Positions 28,558-36,826 of a stretch of 64,000 nucleotides of DNA are shown one piece after another. The stretch is from assembly GCA_039822005.1 (NCBI GenBank), contig JBCBMZ010000008.1, forward strand, positions 76,570 to 140,569, in the 5' to 3' direction. The notes under the pieces are model-generated. The model worked only from the letters and a program-made list of their open reading frames with translations, was not told where the DNA came from and ran no database searches. Numbering within the stretch: position 1 is the first letter of the stretch; each line of letters opens with the position of its first letter. The stretch comes from JBCBDX01 sp039822005 (GTDB lineage Bacteria > Pseudomonadota > Alphaproteobacteria > Rhizobiales > Rhizobiaceae). Both the position numbers and the translations under genes were made by a program.

Positions 28558-29379
28558 CTAGCGCGTTGCCGCAGCTTTTTGCGTGTCACCAAAGTCCAGC
28601 GGGCGTTTGTTCCATCCGGTCGAGCGCTTCATGATCCAGAAATAAAGCGCGTGGGGCAAAAGCCTCAATATCTTGAGCTGCCAGGTGAAGCGGCGCGGGA
28701 ATGAAATTTCAAAGGGACCGCGCTCCATGCCGGAGATCATCCGCTCCACAGCTTTGTCGACCGGCATCAGGTAGGGCATCTCAAAGTCATTCTTTTCCGA
28801 GAGCGGCGTGTCGATGAAGCCGGGATTGAAGACTTGGATACGAATGTTCATCTTGTCGAAGTCGAACTTTAGGGATTCGGCCATGTTGTTGATAGCAGCC
28901 TTGCCAGCACCATAAGCGGAAGCGGCAGGCAAGCCGGTATAACCTGACACGGATGCCACCAGCGCAACCTGCCCCTTGCCATGAGCTTTCATCTTTTCAA
29001 CAACCGGCACAAGGCCGTTGAGCACACCAAAAACATTAACCTCATAGTTTTTGCGGTAGGCATCAATGTCCATAGCTTCGCCGCGGGTTGGCCAATAATT
29101 GCCTGCATTGAAAACGGCCAGCCGGATCGGCCCGAACTGAACTTCGATATTTTCGACAAGTTCCGCCATGCCGTCACGGTCCGTCACATCGCCTGCCATC
29201 GCATGAATGCGGCCTTCGCCCTCCTCCACGAGCGACTTGAGCTTGTCTTCACCGCGCGCGGTTGCAACAATTGTGTACCCGTCGCGCGCCATCTGAAGCG
29301 CCAGTTCGCGACCGATTCCCGCACTGGCGCCCGTAATCCAAACAACGCCGTCGCCTGGCGATACGCGGTACAATTCCAT
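28558..29379 (-). CDS. Short-chain dehydrogenase/reductase
   Basis: An NAD(P)-dependent oxidoreductase of the classical SDR type. The cofactor motif is TGASAGIGRELALQMA (residues 16-31), the NAG motif is VFNAGNYWP (near 90) and the catalytic pair is in SAYGAGKAAINNM (near 155). The C-terminus extends about 50 residues beyond the core with a basic hydrophobic stretch (RRFTWQLKILRLLPHALYFWIMK) suggesting membrane contact. SDRs of this type are common beside the ChrR/fatty-acid cluster, hinting at a lipid-related substrate. An intrinsic terminator separates it from the upstream chrR-like gene. Confidence 0.85.
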   Translation of the reverse strand: MELYRVSPGDGVVWITGASAGIGRELALQMARDGYTIVATARGEDKLKSLVEEGEGRIHAMAGDVTDRDGMAELVENIEVQFGPIRLAVFNAGNYWPTRGEAMDIDAYRKNYEVNVFGVLNGLVPVVEKMKAHGKGQVALVASVSGYTGLPAASAYGAGKAAINNMAESLKFDFDKMNIRIQVFNPGFIDTPLSEKNDFEMPYLMPVDKAVERMISGMERGPFEISFPRRFTWQLKILRLLPHALYFWIMKRSTGWNKRPLDFGDTQKAAATR

Positions 29380-29415
29380 GATCGATCTCCTTGCGGCTAG
29401 AATACCGCGAGCAAC

Positions 29416-29447
29416 AAAAAACCCTCACCGCTGATACGCAATGAGGG
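29416..29447 (-). terminator. Intrinsic terminator after the chrR-like gene
   Basis: In mRNA sense CCCTCA ... TGAGGG (6-bp stem, extendable by G-U pairs) is followed by TTTTTTG. It lies about 25 bp past the chrR-like stop and 37 bp before the SDR start. Confidence 0.7.
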
Positions 29448-29471
29448 CTTCATTGGTTGAATAAAAACTGA

Positions 29472-30116
29472 TCAACCAGCGACTATATCACCCAGGCGCT
29501 GGTGCAGCGGTCCTGTCAGCCGCAGCGCGCCATCGCAGACCGCAAAGCCAATGCATGGGCGCTCTGCTTCTGCGGTCGGACGGTGATCGACGCTGTCGTC
29601 GGCAATTGAAATGTCTCCGCGACCAAAACGGCCTCGTGTGTCATGAAACGCGCCGTCGACAATGAGGGAAAGCTCAACGCCTTCGTGGGTATGGGCGGGA
29701 ACCGTTCGGCCCGGCTTGATCCAGAACATCGACACGTGGCACCCGTCAACATCCGGCAGATCAAACTCTTTGAAACCCGGCATCTTTGTCTTCCAGGGGA
29801 TGTCCTCGACCTTAAAGCCAATAAAGTCATGCAAGGATGTCGGCAGTACATCACAGCTGGCGGCTTGCTGTTTGGTTCGTGTAACCGGTTCCGAAGCAAA
29901 AATCGCCTCTAACGCACTGTCACGATTGCGGAACGCTGTCGGCGCGAGGCTGGTCAACTGATCTCCGGCGGCCATTTCCAGACCCGATACAAAATCATGG
30001 TTTGCGTTCGACAACTCAAGGTGCGACTCGATAAGAACTTGCACCGGCGTTGGCAGCGTGCCGGAGACGTAGCTGCTGAACAGCGTGTCCATCGAACTCA
30101 TATATTCTTTTGTCAT
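29472..30116 (-). CDS. chrR: ChrR-like cupin protein with degenerate anti-sigma zinc motif
   Basis: ChrR proteins hold an ECF sigma factor (RpoE) inactive until singlet oxygen appears. The 214-aa product has an N-terminal ASD-like region (about 1-60) and a C-terminal cupin that keeps all four expected metal ligands: H, H and E in VPAHTHEGVE (near 140) and H in DDSVDHRP (near 175). The N-terminal zinc ligands are largely lost: the expected H-x3-C-x2-C reads HLELSNAN, so both Cys are Ser/Asn. No sigma factor gene is adjacent. Two tandem ATGs exist; AGGAG is 5 nt before the one at 30116. It may bind sigma differently or act as a lone cupin sensor. Confidence 0.7.
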   Translation of the reverse strand: MTKEYMSSMDTLFSSYVSGTLPTPVQVLIESHLELSNANHDFVSGLEMAAGDQLTSLAPTAFRNRDSALEAIFASEPVTRTKQQAASCDVLPTSLHDFIGFKVEDIPWKTKMPGFKEFDLPDVDGCHVSMFWIKPGRTVPAHTHEGVELSLIVDGAFHDTRGRFGRGDISIADDSVDHRPTAEAERPCIGFAVCDGALRLTGPLHQRLGDIVAG

Positions 30117-30158
30117 CATAACTCCTGCGCTCTCACTAGCGCATATGTCTATTTCCCA

Positions 30159-30188
30159 CGTTTACGCCCTCAACCGCAAGTTGGATCA
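30159..30188 (-). promoter_or_regulatory. Putative RpoE (ECF sigma) promoter of the chrR-like gene
   Basis: On the minus strand GGTGATCC, an 18-bp spacer and TAAACG lie about 40 bp ahead of the chrR-like start. This fits the TGATCC / TAA-type elements recalled for RpoE-ChrR promoters in Rhodobacter. Seen in sequence; the sigma assignment is inferred. Confidence 0.5.
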
Positions 30189-30321
30189 CCGGCGAAACTC
30201 TCTTTCTATTATGGCGTTGAGGGAGGTAATTTATTTTGCTTACCCACTGCTAGCTTGCGGTAAATGGCTTGCCGCAAGCCGTTGTCAACAATAGTTTTGG
30301 CGTCCTGATGGGGGGAATGAC

Positions 30322-31356
30322 ATGCATACATCAATAATTGACCTGATCGGTAACACACCGTTGGTCAAGCTGAAGCGCGCGTCCGAAGAGACCGGCTGCA
30401 CAATCCTCGGCAAATGTGAATTTCTTAATCCTGGCCAATCGGTTAAGGACCGCGCGGCGCTGTGGATTGTCCGCGACGCGGAAAAACGCGGCGTGCTCAA
30501 GCCAGGTGGTGTGATTGTTGAAGGTACGGCAGGCAATACCGGCATCGGCATGACGATGGTCGCCAACGCGCTTGGCTATCGAACTGTGATCGTCATTCCC
30601 GAAACGCAAAGTCAGGAAAAGAAAGACGCGCTCCGGCTTCTTGGTGCCGAGCTTGTGGAAGTGCCGGCTGTTCCCTACCGCAATCCGAACAATTACGTGC
30701 GCCTTTCGGGTCGTTTGGCGCAGCAACTAGCCAATACCGAACCCAATGGCGCGATTTGGGCCAACCAGTTCGATAATCCGGTCAATCGCCAGGCTCATAT
30801 CGATTCAACCGGTCCGGAAATTTGGCGCGATACAGACGGCAAGGTGGATGCCTTTATCTGCGCCTGCGGGTCCGGAGGCACGTTGGCCGGCGTAGCCACC
30901 TATTTGCGGAGCCAGTCGGACAAGGTCAAAATTGGCATCGCCGACCCCATGGGGGCAGCGCTTTACTCCTTCTACACAAGTGGTGAGTTGAAGTCACAAG
31001 GCGGATCGATCTCCGAGGGTATCGGACAGGGCCGGATTACCACCAATCTGGAGGGCTTCACACCGGACTTTGCATGCCAGATTGATGATCGCCAGGCGTT
31101 GGAAATCGTCTTTGCTCTCGCCGAAGAAGAAGGCATGATCATGGGCGGCTCGACCGGCGTCAACATTGGCGGCGCGGTAAAAATGGCCAAAGAGCTTGGC
31201 CCCGGCCACACCATCGTGACGATTCTTTGCGATTACGGCAACCGTTACCAATCCAAAGTATACAATCCCGCCTTTCTTCGCTCAAAAGACCTGCCGGTTC
31301 CTGCATGGCTTGAAAAGCCGGTGGAAATAGACGTGCCCTTTGAGGCGGTGGAATGA
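30322..31356 (+). CDS. cysK: Cysteine synthase A family (O-acetylserine sulfhydrylase)
   Basis: This PLP enzyme makes cysteine from O-acetylserine and sulfide. The 344-aa protein has the family start LIGNTPLVKLKRA, the PLP lysine K42 in NPGQSVKDRAAL, and the phosphate/substrate loop EGTAGNTGIGM (near 72). At 344 aa it is longer than the short CysK (about 310 aa) and resembles the longer alphaproteobacterial paralogue. GGGGGG lies 7 nt before the ATG. Its stop overlaps the alaX start (ATGA). Confidence 0.88.
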   Translation: MHTSIIDLIGNTPLVKLKRASEETGCTILGKCEFLNPGQSVKDRAALWIVRDAEKRGVLKPGGVIVEGTAGNTGIGMTMVANALGYRTVIVIPETQSQEKKDALRLLGAELVEVPAVPYRNPNNYVRLSGRLAQQLANTEPNGAIWANQFDNPVNRQAHIDSTGPEIWRDTDGKVDAFICACGSGGTLAGVATYLRSQSDKVKIGIADPMGAALYSFYTSGELKSQGGSISEGIGQGRITTNLEGFTPDFACQIDDRQALEIVFALAEEEGMIMGGSTGVNIGGAVKMAKELGPGHTIVTILCDYGNRYQSKVYNPAFLRSKDLPVPAWLEKPVEIDVPFEAVE

Positions 31357-32081
31357 CGACGCCCCTCTTTCGCGATGACGCTTATTTGTCGGTCGCAGAG
31401 GGGACAGTCATCAACGTCACGCAAGATGGCGGCATTACTCTCGACCAAACAAATTTCTACGCCACTTCCGGTGGACAGCCCGGCGATACCGGATGTCTTG
31501 AACGCGTCGATGGCACGAAGATCACCATTGCAGGCACAGTGACCGGCCAAACCAAAGCCGACATCATACACATGCCCGCGGCAGGCGAACCGTTACCCGC
31601 CGTTGGCGAGAAGCTCATTCTCCACATCGATTGGCACCGGCGTTACAAATTGATGCGCATGCACACGGTTTGCCATCTTCTCTCGGCGATTTGCCCTTAC
31701 CCCATCACCGGCGCGCGCGTTGATGTTGAGGACAGCCGCGTCGATTTCGACATGAGCGAGACAATCGCCAAGGATGATGTCACTGAGATGTTGATGGCGT
31801 TGGTGCACGCCAATCATCCGATTTATTCAAAATGGATTACCGATGACGAACTGGCGTCCAATCCCGCCCTCGTCAAATCCAAGAATGTGCGCCCTCCGGT
31901 GGGGACGGGCCGTATACGCCTTGTTTGCATCGGCAAAGAAGCTGCGGTGGACTCTCAACCCTGCGGCGGCACTCATGTCAGCGAAACGCAGGAAGTCGGC
32001 GACGTCCACATCGCAAAAATTGAAAAAAAGGGCCGCGAGAATAGACGCTTCCGGATAAGGTTTGGTACACCGGTTTCATGA
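31353..32081 (+). CDS. alaX: Alanyl-tRNA editing protein AlaX
   Basis: AlaX removes serine or glycine wrongly attached to tRNA-Ala. The 242-aa product has the N-terminal glycine-rich barrel (FYATSGGQPGDTG) and the zinc site HxxxH in MHTVCHLLSAI (near residue 100) plus CGGTHVSETQEVG (near 205). This is the medium-length AlaX form. It overlaps cysK and sseA by 4 bp each, so the products are probably made together; the reason for joining tRNA editing and sulfur genes is unclear. Confidence 0.9.
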   Translation: MTTPLFRDDAYLSVAEGTVINVTQDGGITLDQTNFYATSGGQPGDTGCLERVDGTKITIAGTVTGQTKADIIHMPAAGEPLPAVGEKLILHIDWHRRYKLMRMHTVCHLLSAICPYPITGARVDVEDSRVDFDMSETIAKDDVTEMLMALVHANHPIYSKWITDDELASNPALVKSKNVRPPVGTGRIRLVCIGKEAAVDSQPCGGTHVSETQEVGDVHIAKIEKKGRENRRFRIRFGTPVS

Positions 32082-32929
32082 GCGAAAAATCAAGATTTAT
32101 CGTCTCTGCCGATTGGTTGGACGAACATTGGAGCGACCCGGGCGTCTCAACTGTTGACGCCTCATGGCACTTGCCTGCCATGGGCCGCGACGCACGCGCC
32201 GAATATGCCGCCGCTCATATTCCCGGAACGCATTTCTTTGATCACGATGTGATTGCTGATACCCGCTCTGGCCTGCCGCACACGGTGCCCTCACCCGGCC
32301 TTTTTGAGCGGCATATGTCAGCCATGGGCATAGCGCGTGATGATACGATTGTCGTCTATGACGGGCCCGGCTATTTCTCTGCACCAAGGGCTTGGTGGCT
32401 TTTCAGAACAATGGGCGCGCAAAATGTATTTGTGCTCGATGGTGGGCTCGATGGATGGAAAAAGGAAGGTCGGCTTTTGACCGACAAGCCAACCATGTGC
32501 GCCCCAACGGCTTTTGTGCCGAAATTCGATGGATCAAAAATCGTCTCTTTCGAACAAATGATGCAAACAGTCGGAATGCAATCGATACAAATTGCCGACG
32601 CACGCGGACCGGGGCGGTTTTCGGGAGATGAACCCGAGCCGCGAGCAGGCATGCGCTCCGGCCATATGCCGGGCGCCAAATGCGTACACTACACCACGCT
32701 GGCACCGGGTGGTTACTTGCTCGACCTGGATCGACTGCGCCAAGTCATCATCGAGGCTGGGATTGAGCCTGAACGGCCTGTCACAACAACATGCGGATCA
32801 GGCGTCACTGCAGCCGTTATCACCCTCGCGCTTGCTTCGCTGGGCAACGAGCAAACCAAGCTCTATGATGGTTCATGGGCCGAATGGGGAGCGCGCGATG
32901 ATACACCGGTTGAGCAAGGGCCCGGCTGA
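32078..32929 (+). CDS. sseA: 3-mercaptopyruvate/thiosulfate sulfurtransferase
   Basis: A two-domain rhodanese that moves sulfur from 3-mercaptopyruvate (a cysteine breakdown product). The N-terminal rhodanese domain contains VDASWHLPAMGRDA and the C-terminal active loop is CGSGVTA with catalytic Cys239; the CG[S/T]GVTA loop is typical of mercaptopyruvate rather than thiosulfate specificity. 283 aa. Overlaps alaX (ATGA) and is followed by a GNAT gene after 2 bp. Confidence 0.92.
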   Translation: MSEKSRFIVSADWLDEHWSDPGVSTVDASWHLPAMGRDARAEYAAAHIPGTHFFDHDVIADTRSGLPHTVPSPGLFERHMSAMGIARDDTIVVYDGPGYFSAPRAWWLFRTMGAQNVFVLDGGLDGWKKEGRLLTDKPTMCAPTAFVPKFDGSKIVSFEQMMQTVGMQSIQIADARGPGRFSGDEPEPRAGMRSGHMPGAKCVHYTTLAPGGYLLDLDRLRQVIIEAGIEPERPVTTTCGSGVTAAVITLALASLGNEQTKLYDGSWAEWGARDDTPVEQGPG

Positions 32930-32931
32930 CC

Positions 32932-33525
32932 ATGAGTTGGATCAAAAATCTGCGAACGCCGAGCCCTTCGAAGGAACCGGCATCACTGGAAGCGACAATA
33001 ACGTACCTTCGGATGGACGAAAATTTGCCGCGTTCGGTCAGCAAACCGGAGGGCGTGGACGCTTCTATTATACCAGTTAGAAAACCGCCCCTGCATTTCT
33101 ATCGCTATCTTTACTACCAGGTCGGCATCCATTGGACATGGGAATCGCGGCTGCGCCTGACTGACGCCGAGTTAAGAAAATGCATTCATGTCGACAGTTG
33201 CGAGGTTACTGTTCTTTACGTGGATGGCGCGCCATCGGGTTTTTTTGAGGTCAACCGGGCAAAGCCGCGCTCGACAGACCTGGCCTATTTCGGCACCATG
33301 CCGCATGTGCATGGCTCTGGACTTGGAAAATGGTTTCTATCACAGGCAATCGATGCATGCTGGGCCCATGAGCCCGATGAGATCACGGTCAACACATGCA
33401 CGCTTGACCACCCGGCGGCGCTCGGCCTCTACCAGAAGCTGGGCTTCAAGCCTTACCGCCAAGCGACGGGCAACGTCCGTCCTCTGACACATACAGAACG
33501 TGAAGTCATCTTATCGACCAATTAG
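32932..33525 (+). CDS. GNAT family N-acetyltransferase
   Basis: The 197-aa protein has the acetyl-CoA motif A region PHVHGSGLGKWFLSQAID (near residue 122) and motif B HPAALGLYQKLGFKPYRQ (near 162). Substrate unknown. It is the last gene of the cysK-alaX-sseA transcript; the location suggests an acetylation linked to amino-acid or sulfur metabolism, but that is only inference. A strong hairpin follows. Confidence 0.85.
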   Translation: MSWIKNLRTPSPSKEPASLEATITYLRMDENLPRSVSKPEGVDASIIPVRKPPLHFYRYLYYQVGIHWTWESRLRLTDAELRKCIHVDSCEVTVLYVDGAPSGFFEVNRAKPRSTDLAYFGTMPHVHGSGLGKWFLSQAIDACWAHEPDEITVNTCTLDHPAALGLYQKLGFKPYRQATGNVRPLTHTEREVILSTN

Positions 33526-33529
33526 AATT

Positions 33530-33553
33530 GTCCTTGCCAGAAGCGGCAAGGAC
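33530..33553. terminator. Hairpin between convergent genes
   Basis: GTCCTTGCC and GGCAAGGAC form a perfect 9-bp stem with a 6-nt loop exactly between the GNAT stop and the convergent outer membrane gene stop. No long U-tract is present on either strand, so it is a likely but not classical bidirectional terminator. Confidence 0.55.
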
Positions 33554-33574
33554 GCATCAATTATGGTCGTAATG

Positions 33575-34840
33575 TCAGAACTTGAATTTTGCCGTCATCA
33601 AGCCCGTGTGGGATGATGGCTCCAAATCAAGCGAAAGCGGCCCAATGATCGGGAAATTCTCGAGTGTCTGCGCATAACGATATTCTGCACCGACAAAGAA
33701 CTTCTCAGTGACCGCTGTCTCAATACCACCACCGGCAACAAATCCATCGGCATCAAAGTCAAAAACGGTTCCAGGGCCGTTCAGGTTCAAATCATAATGC
33801 TCCCGGGTATAACCACCCAAGCCATAGACCATCGTGCGAGGACCCACCTTGTAACCGAGCCGACCGATCACAGACCACGAGCTGTTTTGCTCAATACTCG
33901 CGACATTTGTTCCGAGGAAATCGAGATCAGTAGAGACGGTGCCAATACCATATTCAAACTGGACACCGGCGACGACGCCGTTGGACAATTCATGGTCATA
34001 ACCAACCTGAACGCGACCTGTCACCCCTTCCGCGCCAAGACCATTGAGGTCAATTGGAAGCGGAGGAAGTGAAAGGTTATGGCTGAGACCGGTACCACCA
34101 CCAGCAACGCCCACATAAAAGCCCGTGAAATCAACAGGCGCGGCACCAGCAAGCGAACCTACCTGTTTGGCGTCACCCAGCCGGTATGTCACGCCTAGCG
34201 ACACGGTGTGCATCGATGGCAAAACCTCAATTAGACCGCCGCTGTTAAAGTCCTGCTCGCCATACTGGCTATAGCGATATTCACCCTTCAAGTGGATGCG
34301 CTGACTGATCGCTGTTTCGATACCGCCGCCGACCGTGAAGCCGTGTGCATCCCAATCAAAGATGCTGCCCGCGCCCGTCGCATTGATGTCGAAGTGCTGG
34401 TAGCTGTAACCAGCCATCGCATAAGCAAGCGTCTGCGGTGTCACCAGATAACCAGCCCGTGCAAAGACGTCAAAACCATAGTCGGCGGTGATGTCTGCAT
34501 CGAAGCCCCCAAGCTCCAATGTGCTGGCGATCGTGGAAAGTCTTGCGTTCGCACCAACGCCAAACACGAGCCCACTGGCTGTTGCGTAGTCATAGCCCGC
34601 GGTCAACTCACCAAAAACACCCTCACCTCCAAGTCCATTCAAGCGAATGACGGGTGACGGGATGTTTAATAGCTCGGCGTCGTGGACAACCGCTCCACCG
34701 CCAAACCCGATACCTGCGTAAAAGCCGCTCCAAACGTGACTTGGATCGATTGGCGCGACCTCATCAGCCGCTATAGCGATTGTGCTAGTAAAACAAATAC
34801 TGCTCGCAGCCAGTGCGAGCGACGTTAATCTGTATGACAT
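33575..34840 (-). CDS. Outer membrane protein with two tandem beta-barrel repeats
   Basis: The 421-aa precursor has a signal peptide (to about residue 25, AIAA) followed by two related halves of the OmpA/Omp25-like barrel type: about 36-220 (WSGFYAGIGFGGG...) and about 235-421 (FTGFYVGVAGGGT...). Each half has the same landmarks: RLNGLGGEGV / DLNGLGAEGV, FARAGYLVTPQTLAYAMAGY / IGRLGYKVGPRTMVYGLGGY, and FTVGGGIETAI / FVAGGGIETAV then EYRYSQ / EYRYAQ. It ends in MTAKFKF with a terminal Phe. A normal member has one barrel, so this gene arose by internal duplication. Function unknown. Confidence 0.82.
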   Translation of the reverse strand: MSYRLTSLALAASSICFTSTIAIAADEVAPIDPSHVWSGFYAGIGFGGGAVVHDAELLNIPSPVIRLNGLGGEGVFGELTAGYDYATASGLVFGVGANARLSTIASTLELGGFDADITADYGFDVFARAGYLVTPQTLAYAMAGYSYQHFDINATGAGSIFDWDAHGFTVGGGIETAISQRIHLKGEYRYSQYGEQDFNSGGLIEVLPSMHTVSLGVTYRLGDAKQVGSLAGAAPVDFTGFYVGVAGGGTGLSHNLSLPPLPIDLNGLGAEGVTGRVQVGYDHELSNGVVAGVQFEYGIGTVSTDLDFLGTNVASIEQNSSWSVIGRLGYKVGPRTMVYGLGGYTREHYDLNLNGPGTVFDFDADGFVAGGGIETAVTEKFFVGAEYRYAQTLENFPIIGPLSLDLEPSSHTGLMTAKFKF

Positions 34841-34968
34841 CTCTAACAGCGCGGCGTGAGCCCCGCCCCCCAGCTAGTTCAACTCAGGTGAGGTATTAAT
34901 ATTATTAACTGGATGTCAACACATCGCGGAACGCATGTTTTAATCAATCAGAGATTGTTGTATTTTTA

Positions 34969-36087
34969 TTACGCTACTCTGAGCAACTCCGCCGGACTTG
35001 TGACCTCATATCCCAGTGCCTCAGCAACCGCCTTGTTGGTGATCTGCCCCCGGTGAACATTCAAGCCGTTGCGCAAATGGGGATCTGCGGAAAGCGCTTC
35101 CAACCCATGATCGGCAAGCGCAAGACCCTGTCGCAAAGTGGCATTGTTGAGCGCCGCCGCAGATGTGACCGGCACCGCGCCGGGCATGTTCGCCACACAG
35201 TAATGAACAATCCCATCGATCTCATAAGTCGGTTCAGCATGGGTGGTTGGCTTGGAAGTCTCAAAACAACCACCCTGATCAATCGCGACATCGCAGAGCA
35301 CTGCGCCGGGTTTCATCGCACCGAGCATCTCACGCGTAACCAATTTGGGTGCAGCGGCGCCGGGAATCAGCACAGCACCGATCACTGCATCGGCTGCAAA
35401 CACCGCCTCTTCAACCGCCTCCACCGTCGAATAACGGGTCTCAACGCGGCCACCAAACATCATGTCCAAGTCCCGAAGGCGCGGCAACGATCGATCCAAA
35501 ATAATCACATGCGCGCCGAGGCCCACAGCCATGCGCGCCGCATTGAGGCCGACCACGCCGCCACCGATAACAACGATTTTTGCTGGCGCAACACCGGGCA
35601 CGCCACCGAGCAGAACGCCGCGCCCGCCATTGGCCTTTTGCAATGCCGTTGCCGACGCCTGAATGGAAAGGCGTCCCGCAACCTCCGACATCGGGGCCAA
35701 CAGCGGCAAGCCGCCATTCTCGTCCGTTACAGTCTCATAGGCCACCGCCGTTACGCCGCTCTCTACAAGGCCCTTGGTTTGCGCTGGATCAGGCGCAAGG
35801 TGCAAATAGGTATAGAGAATTTGCCCGTCGCGCATCTGCTCCCATTCCGATGGCTGGGGCTCCTTGACCTTTACGACCATGTCAGACTTTTCAAAAACCA
35901 CGGCGGCAGTGTCCGCAATGCGTGCGCCCACTGCGCGATAGGCTTCATCGGATGCGCCAACGCCTTCGCCCGCACCGGTCTCAACCAGCACTTCATGACC
36001 ATGGGCCACATATTCACGAACCGAGCCCGGCGTCAGGCCAACTCGATATTCGTGGTTCTTGATTTCTTTCGGACAACCGACGCGCAT
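34969..36087 (-). CDS. ald: Alanine dehydrogenase
   Basis: Ald interconverts alanine and pyruvate plus ammonia with NAD. The 372-aa protein starts MRVGCPKEIKNHEYRVGLTP; the substrate Arg/Lys residues are in this stretch. The NAD motif is VVIGGGVVGLNAARMAVGLGA (near 170) and the proton-transfer His lies in HLAPD (near 96). I chose the ATG at 36087 since GGAGG lies 5 nt before it and it gives standard length. It diverges from an Lrp-type gene with a long inverted-repeat operator between. Confidence 0.95.
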   Translation of the reverse strand: MRVGCPKEIKNHEYRVGLTPGSVREYVAHGHEVLVETGAGEGVGASDEAYRAVGARIADTAAVVFEKSDMVVKVKEPQPSEWEQMRDGQILYTYLHLAPDPAQTKGLVESGVTAVAYETVTDENGGLPLLAPMSEVAGRLSIQASATALQKANGGRGVLLGGVPGVAPAKIVVIGGGVVGLNAARMAVGLGAHVIILDRSLPRLRDLDMMFGGRVETRYSTVEAVEEAVFAADAVIGAVLIPGAAAPKLVTREMLGAMKPGAVLCDVAIDQGGCFETSKPTTHAEPTYEIDGIVHYCVANMPGAVPVTSAAALNNATLRQGLALADHGLEALSADPHLRNGLNVHRGQITNKAVAEALGYEVTSPAELLRVA

Positions 36088-36174
36088 GAGAGCCTCCACA
36101 TGATCTTGATGATGAAAGCTTCTGCGATTTGCCGTGAAATGTCCGTGCAAATTTCGGCGAAAGGGGGTAAAGTT

Positions 36175-36222
36175 TTGCAAACATTCTTCAATAAAGGACG
36201 AGTGAGCGAAGAAAGTTTGCAA
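36175..36222. promoter_or_regulatory. Large inverted repeat between ald and its Lrp-type regulator
   Basis: TTGCAAACATTCTTC (36175-36189) and GAAGAAAGTTTGCAA (36208-36222) are 15-bp arms with one mismatch, 18 bp apart. The right arm ends 2 bp before the regulator ATG. A looser half-site (TGCAAATTTC, about 36146) lies further upstream. This is the expected shape of an Lrp/AsnC operator for autoregulation and ald control; function inferred. Confidence 0.6.
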
Positions 36223-36224
36223 TC

Positions 36225-36701
36225 ATGCATTTAGACAAGATTGATCGTGCCATTCTGACCGAGTTGCAGCGCGATGGCCGGATCACCAATGCCGCCCTTG
36301 CCGAAAAGGTCGGCGCGTCACCCTCTGCCTGCTCCCGGCGGCTTGATGCGCTGGAAAAAGCGGGCGCCATACGCGGCTACCATGCACGCCTATCCAACAG
36401 TGCGCTGGGCCACAATCTGACGGCGATCGTTCACATCTCGCTCTCCGGACAATTCCAGAAAACGCTCGATGAGTTTGAACGAGCCGTCATTCGCATCCCG
36501 AATATCCTCGTCTGTTATCTGGTGTCAGGCGAATATGACTACATCCTGCGCCTCGCCGCTGAGGACTTGCCGGACTATGAGCGCATCCACCGGCAATATT
36601 TGTCCGCCCTGCCCCATGTCGCCAAGATCGTCACCAGCTTTTCCATGCGTGAAGTCATCGACCGGCCCAATGTGGGCATTGATGTGGGATTGGTGGGGTG
36701 A
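36225..36701 (+). CDS. Lrp/AsnC family transcriptional regulator (ald regulator)
   Basis: The 158-aa protein has the N-terminal winged helix-turn-helix (LDKIDRAILTELQRDGRITNAALAEKVG..PSACSRRLDALEKAGAIRGY) and a C-terminal RAM ligand-binding domain (LTAIVHISLSGQFQ... SGEYDYILRLAAEDL). Divergent placement next to ald is typical of AldR-like regulators that sense alanine or related amino acids. The operator with long arms lies in the shared 137-bp region. Confidence 0.9.
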   Translation: MHLDKIDRAILTELQRDGRITNAALAEKVGASPSACSRRLDALEKAGAIRGYHARLSNSALGHNLTAIVHISLSGQFQKTLDEFERAVIRIPNILVCYLVSGEYDYILRLAAEDLPDYERIHRQYLSALPHVAKIVTSFSMREVIDRPNVGIDVGLVG

Positions 36702-36826
36702 AGCACCAACAACGGCACATTCTTCCAATTGCTTAAAATCTCCGTTCAAATGCCCAGCCAAAAGTAAGCAGACCCAGAGAATTTCGCGCTATGTTTTGAA
36801 AAACAACGAAACAGCGGCAGGGACCC

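Noticed and set aside
35053..36234. A 393-codon open frame on the plus strand across ald
   Set aside because: It lies opposite ald, which has all family motifs; the composition (many His, Arg, Asn) is that of an antisense shadow.
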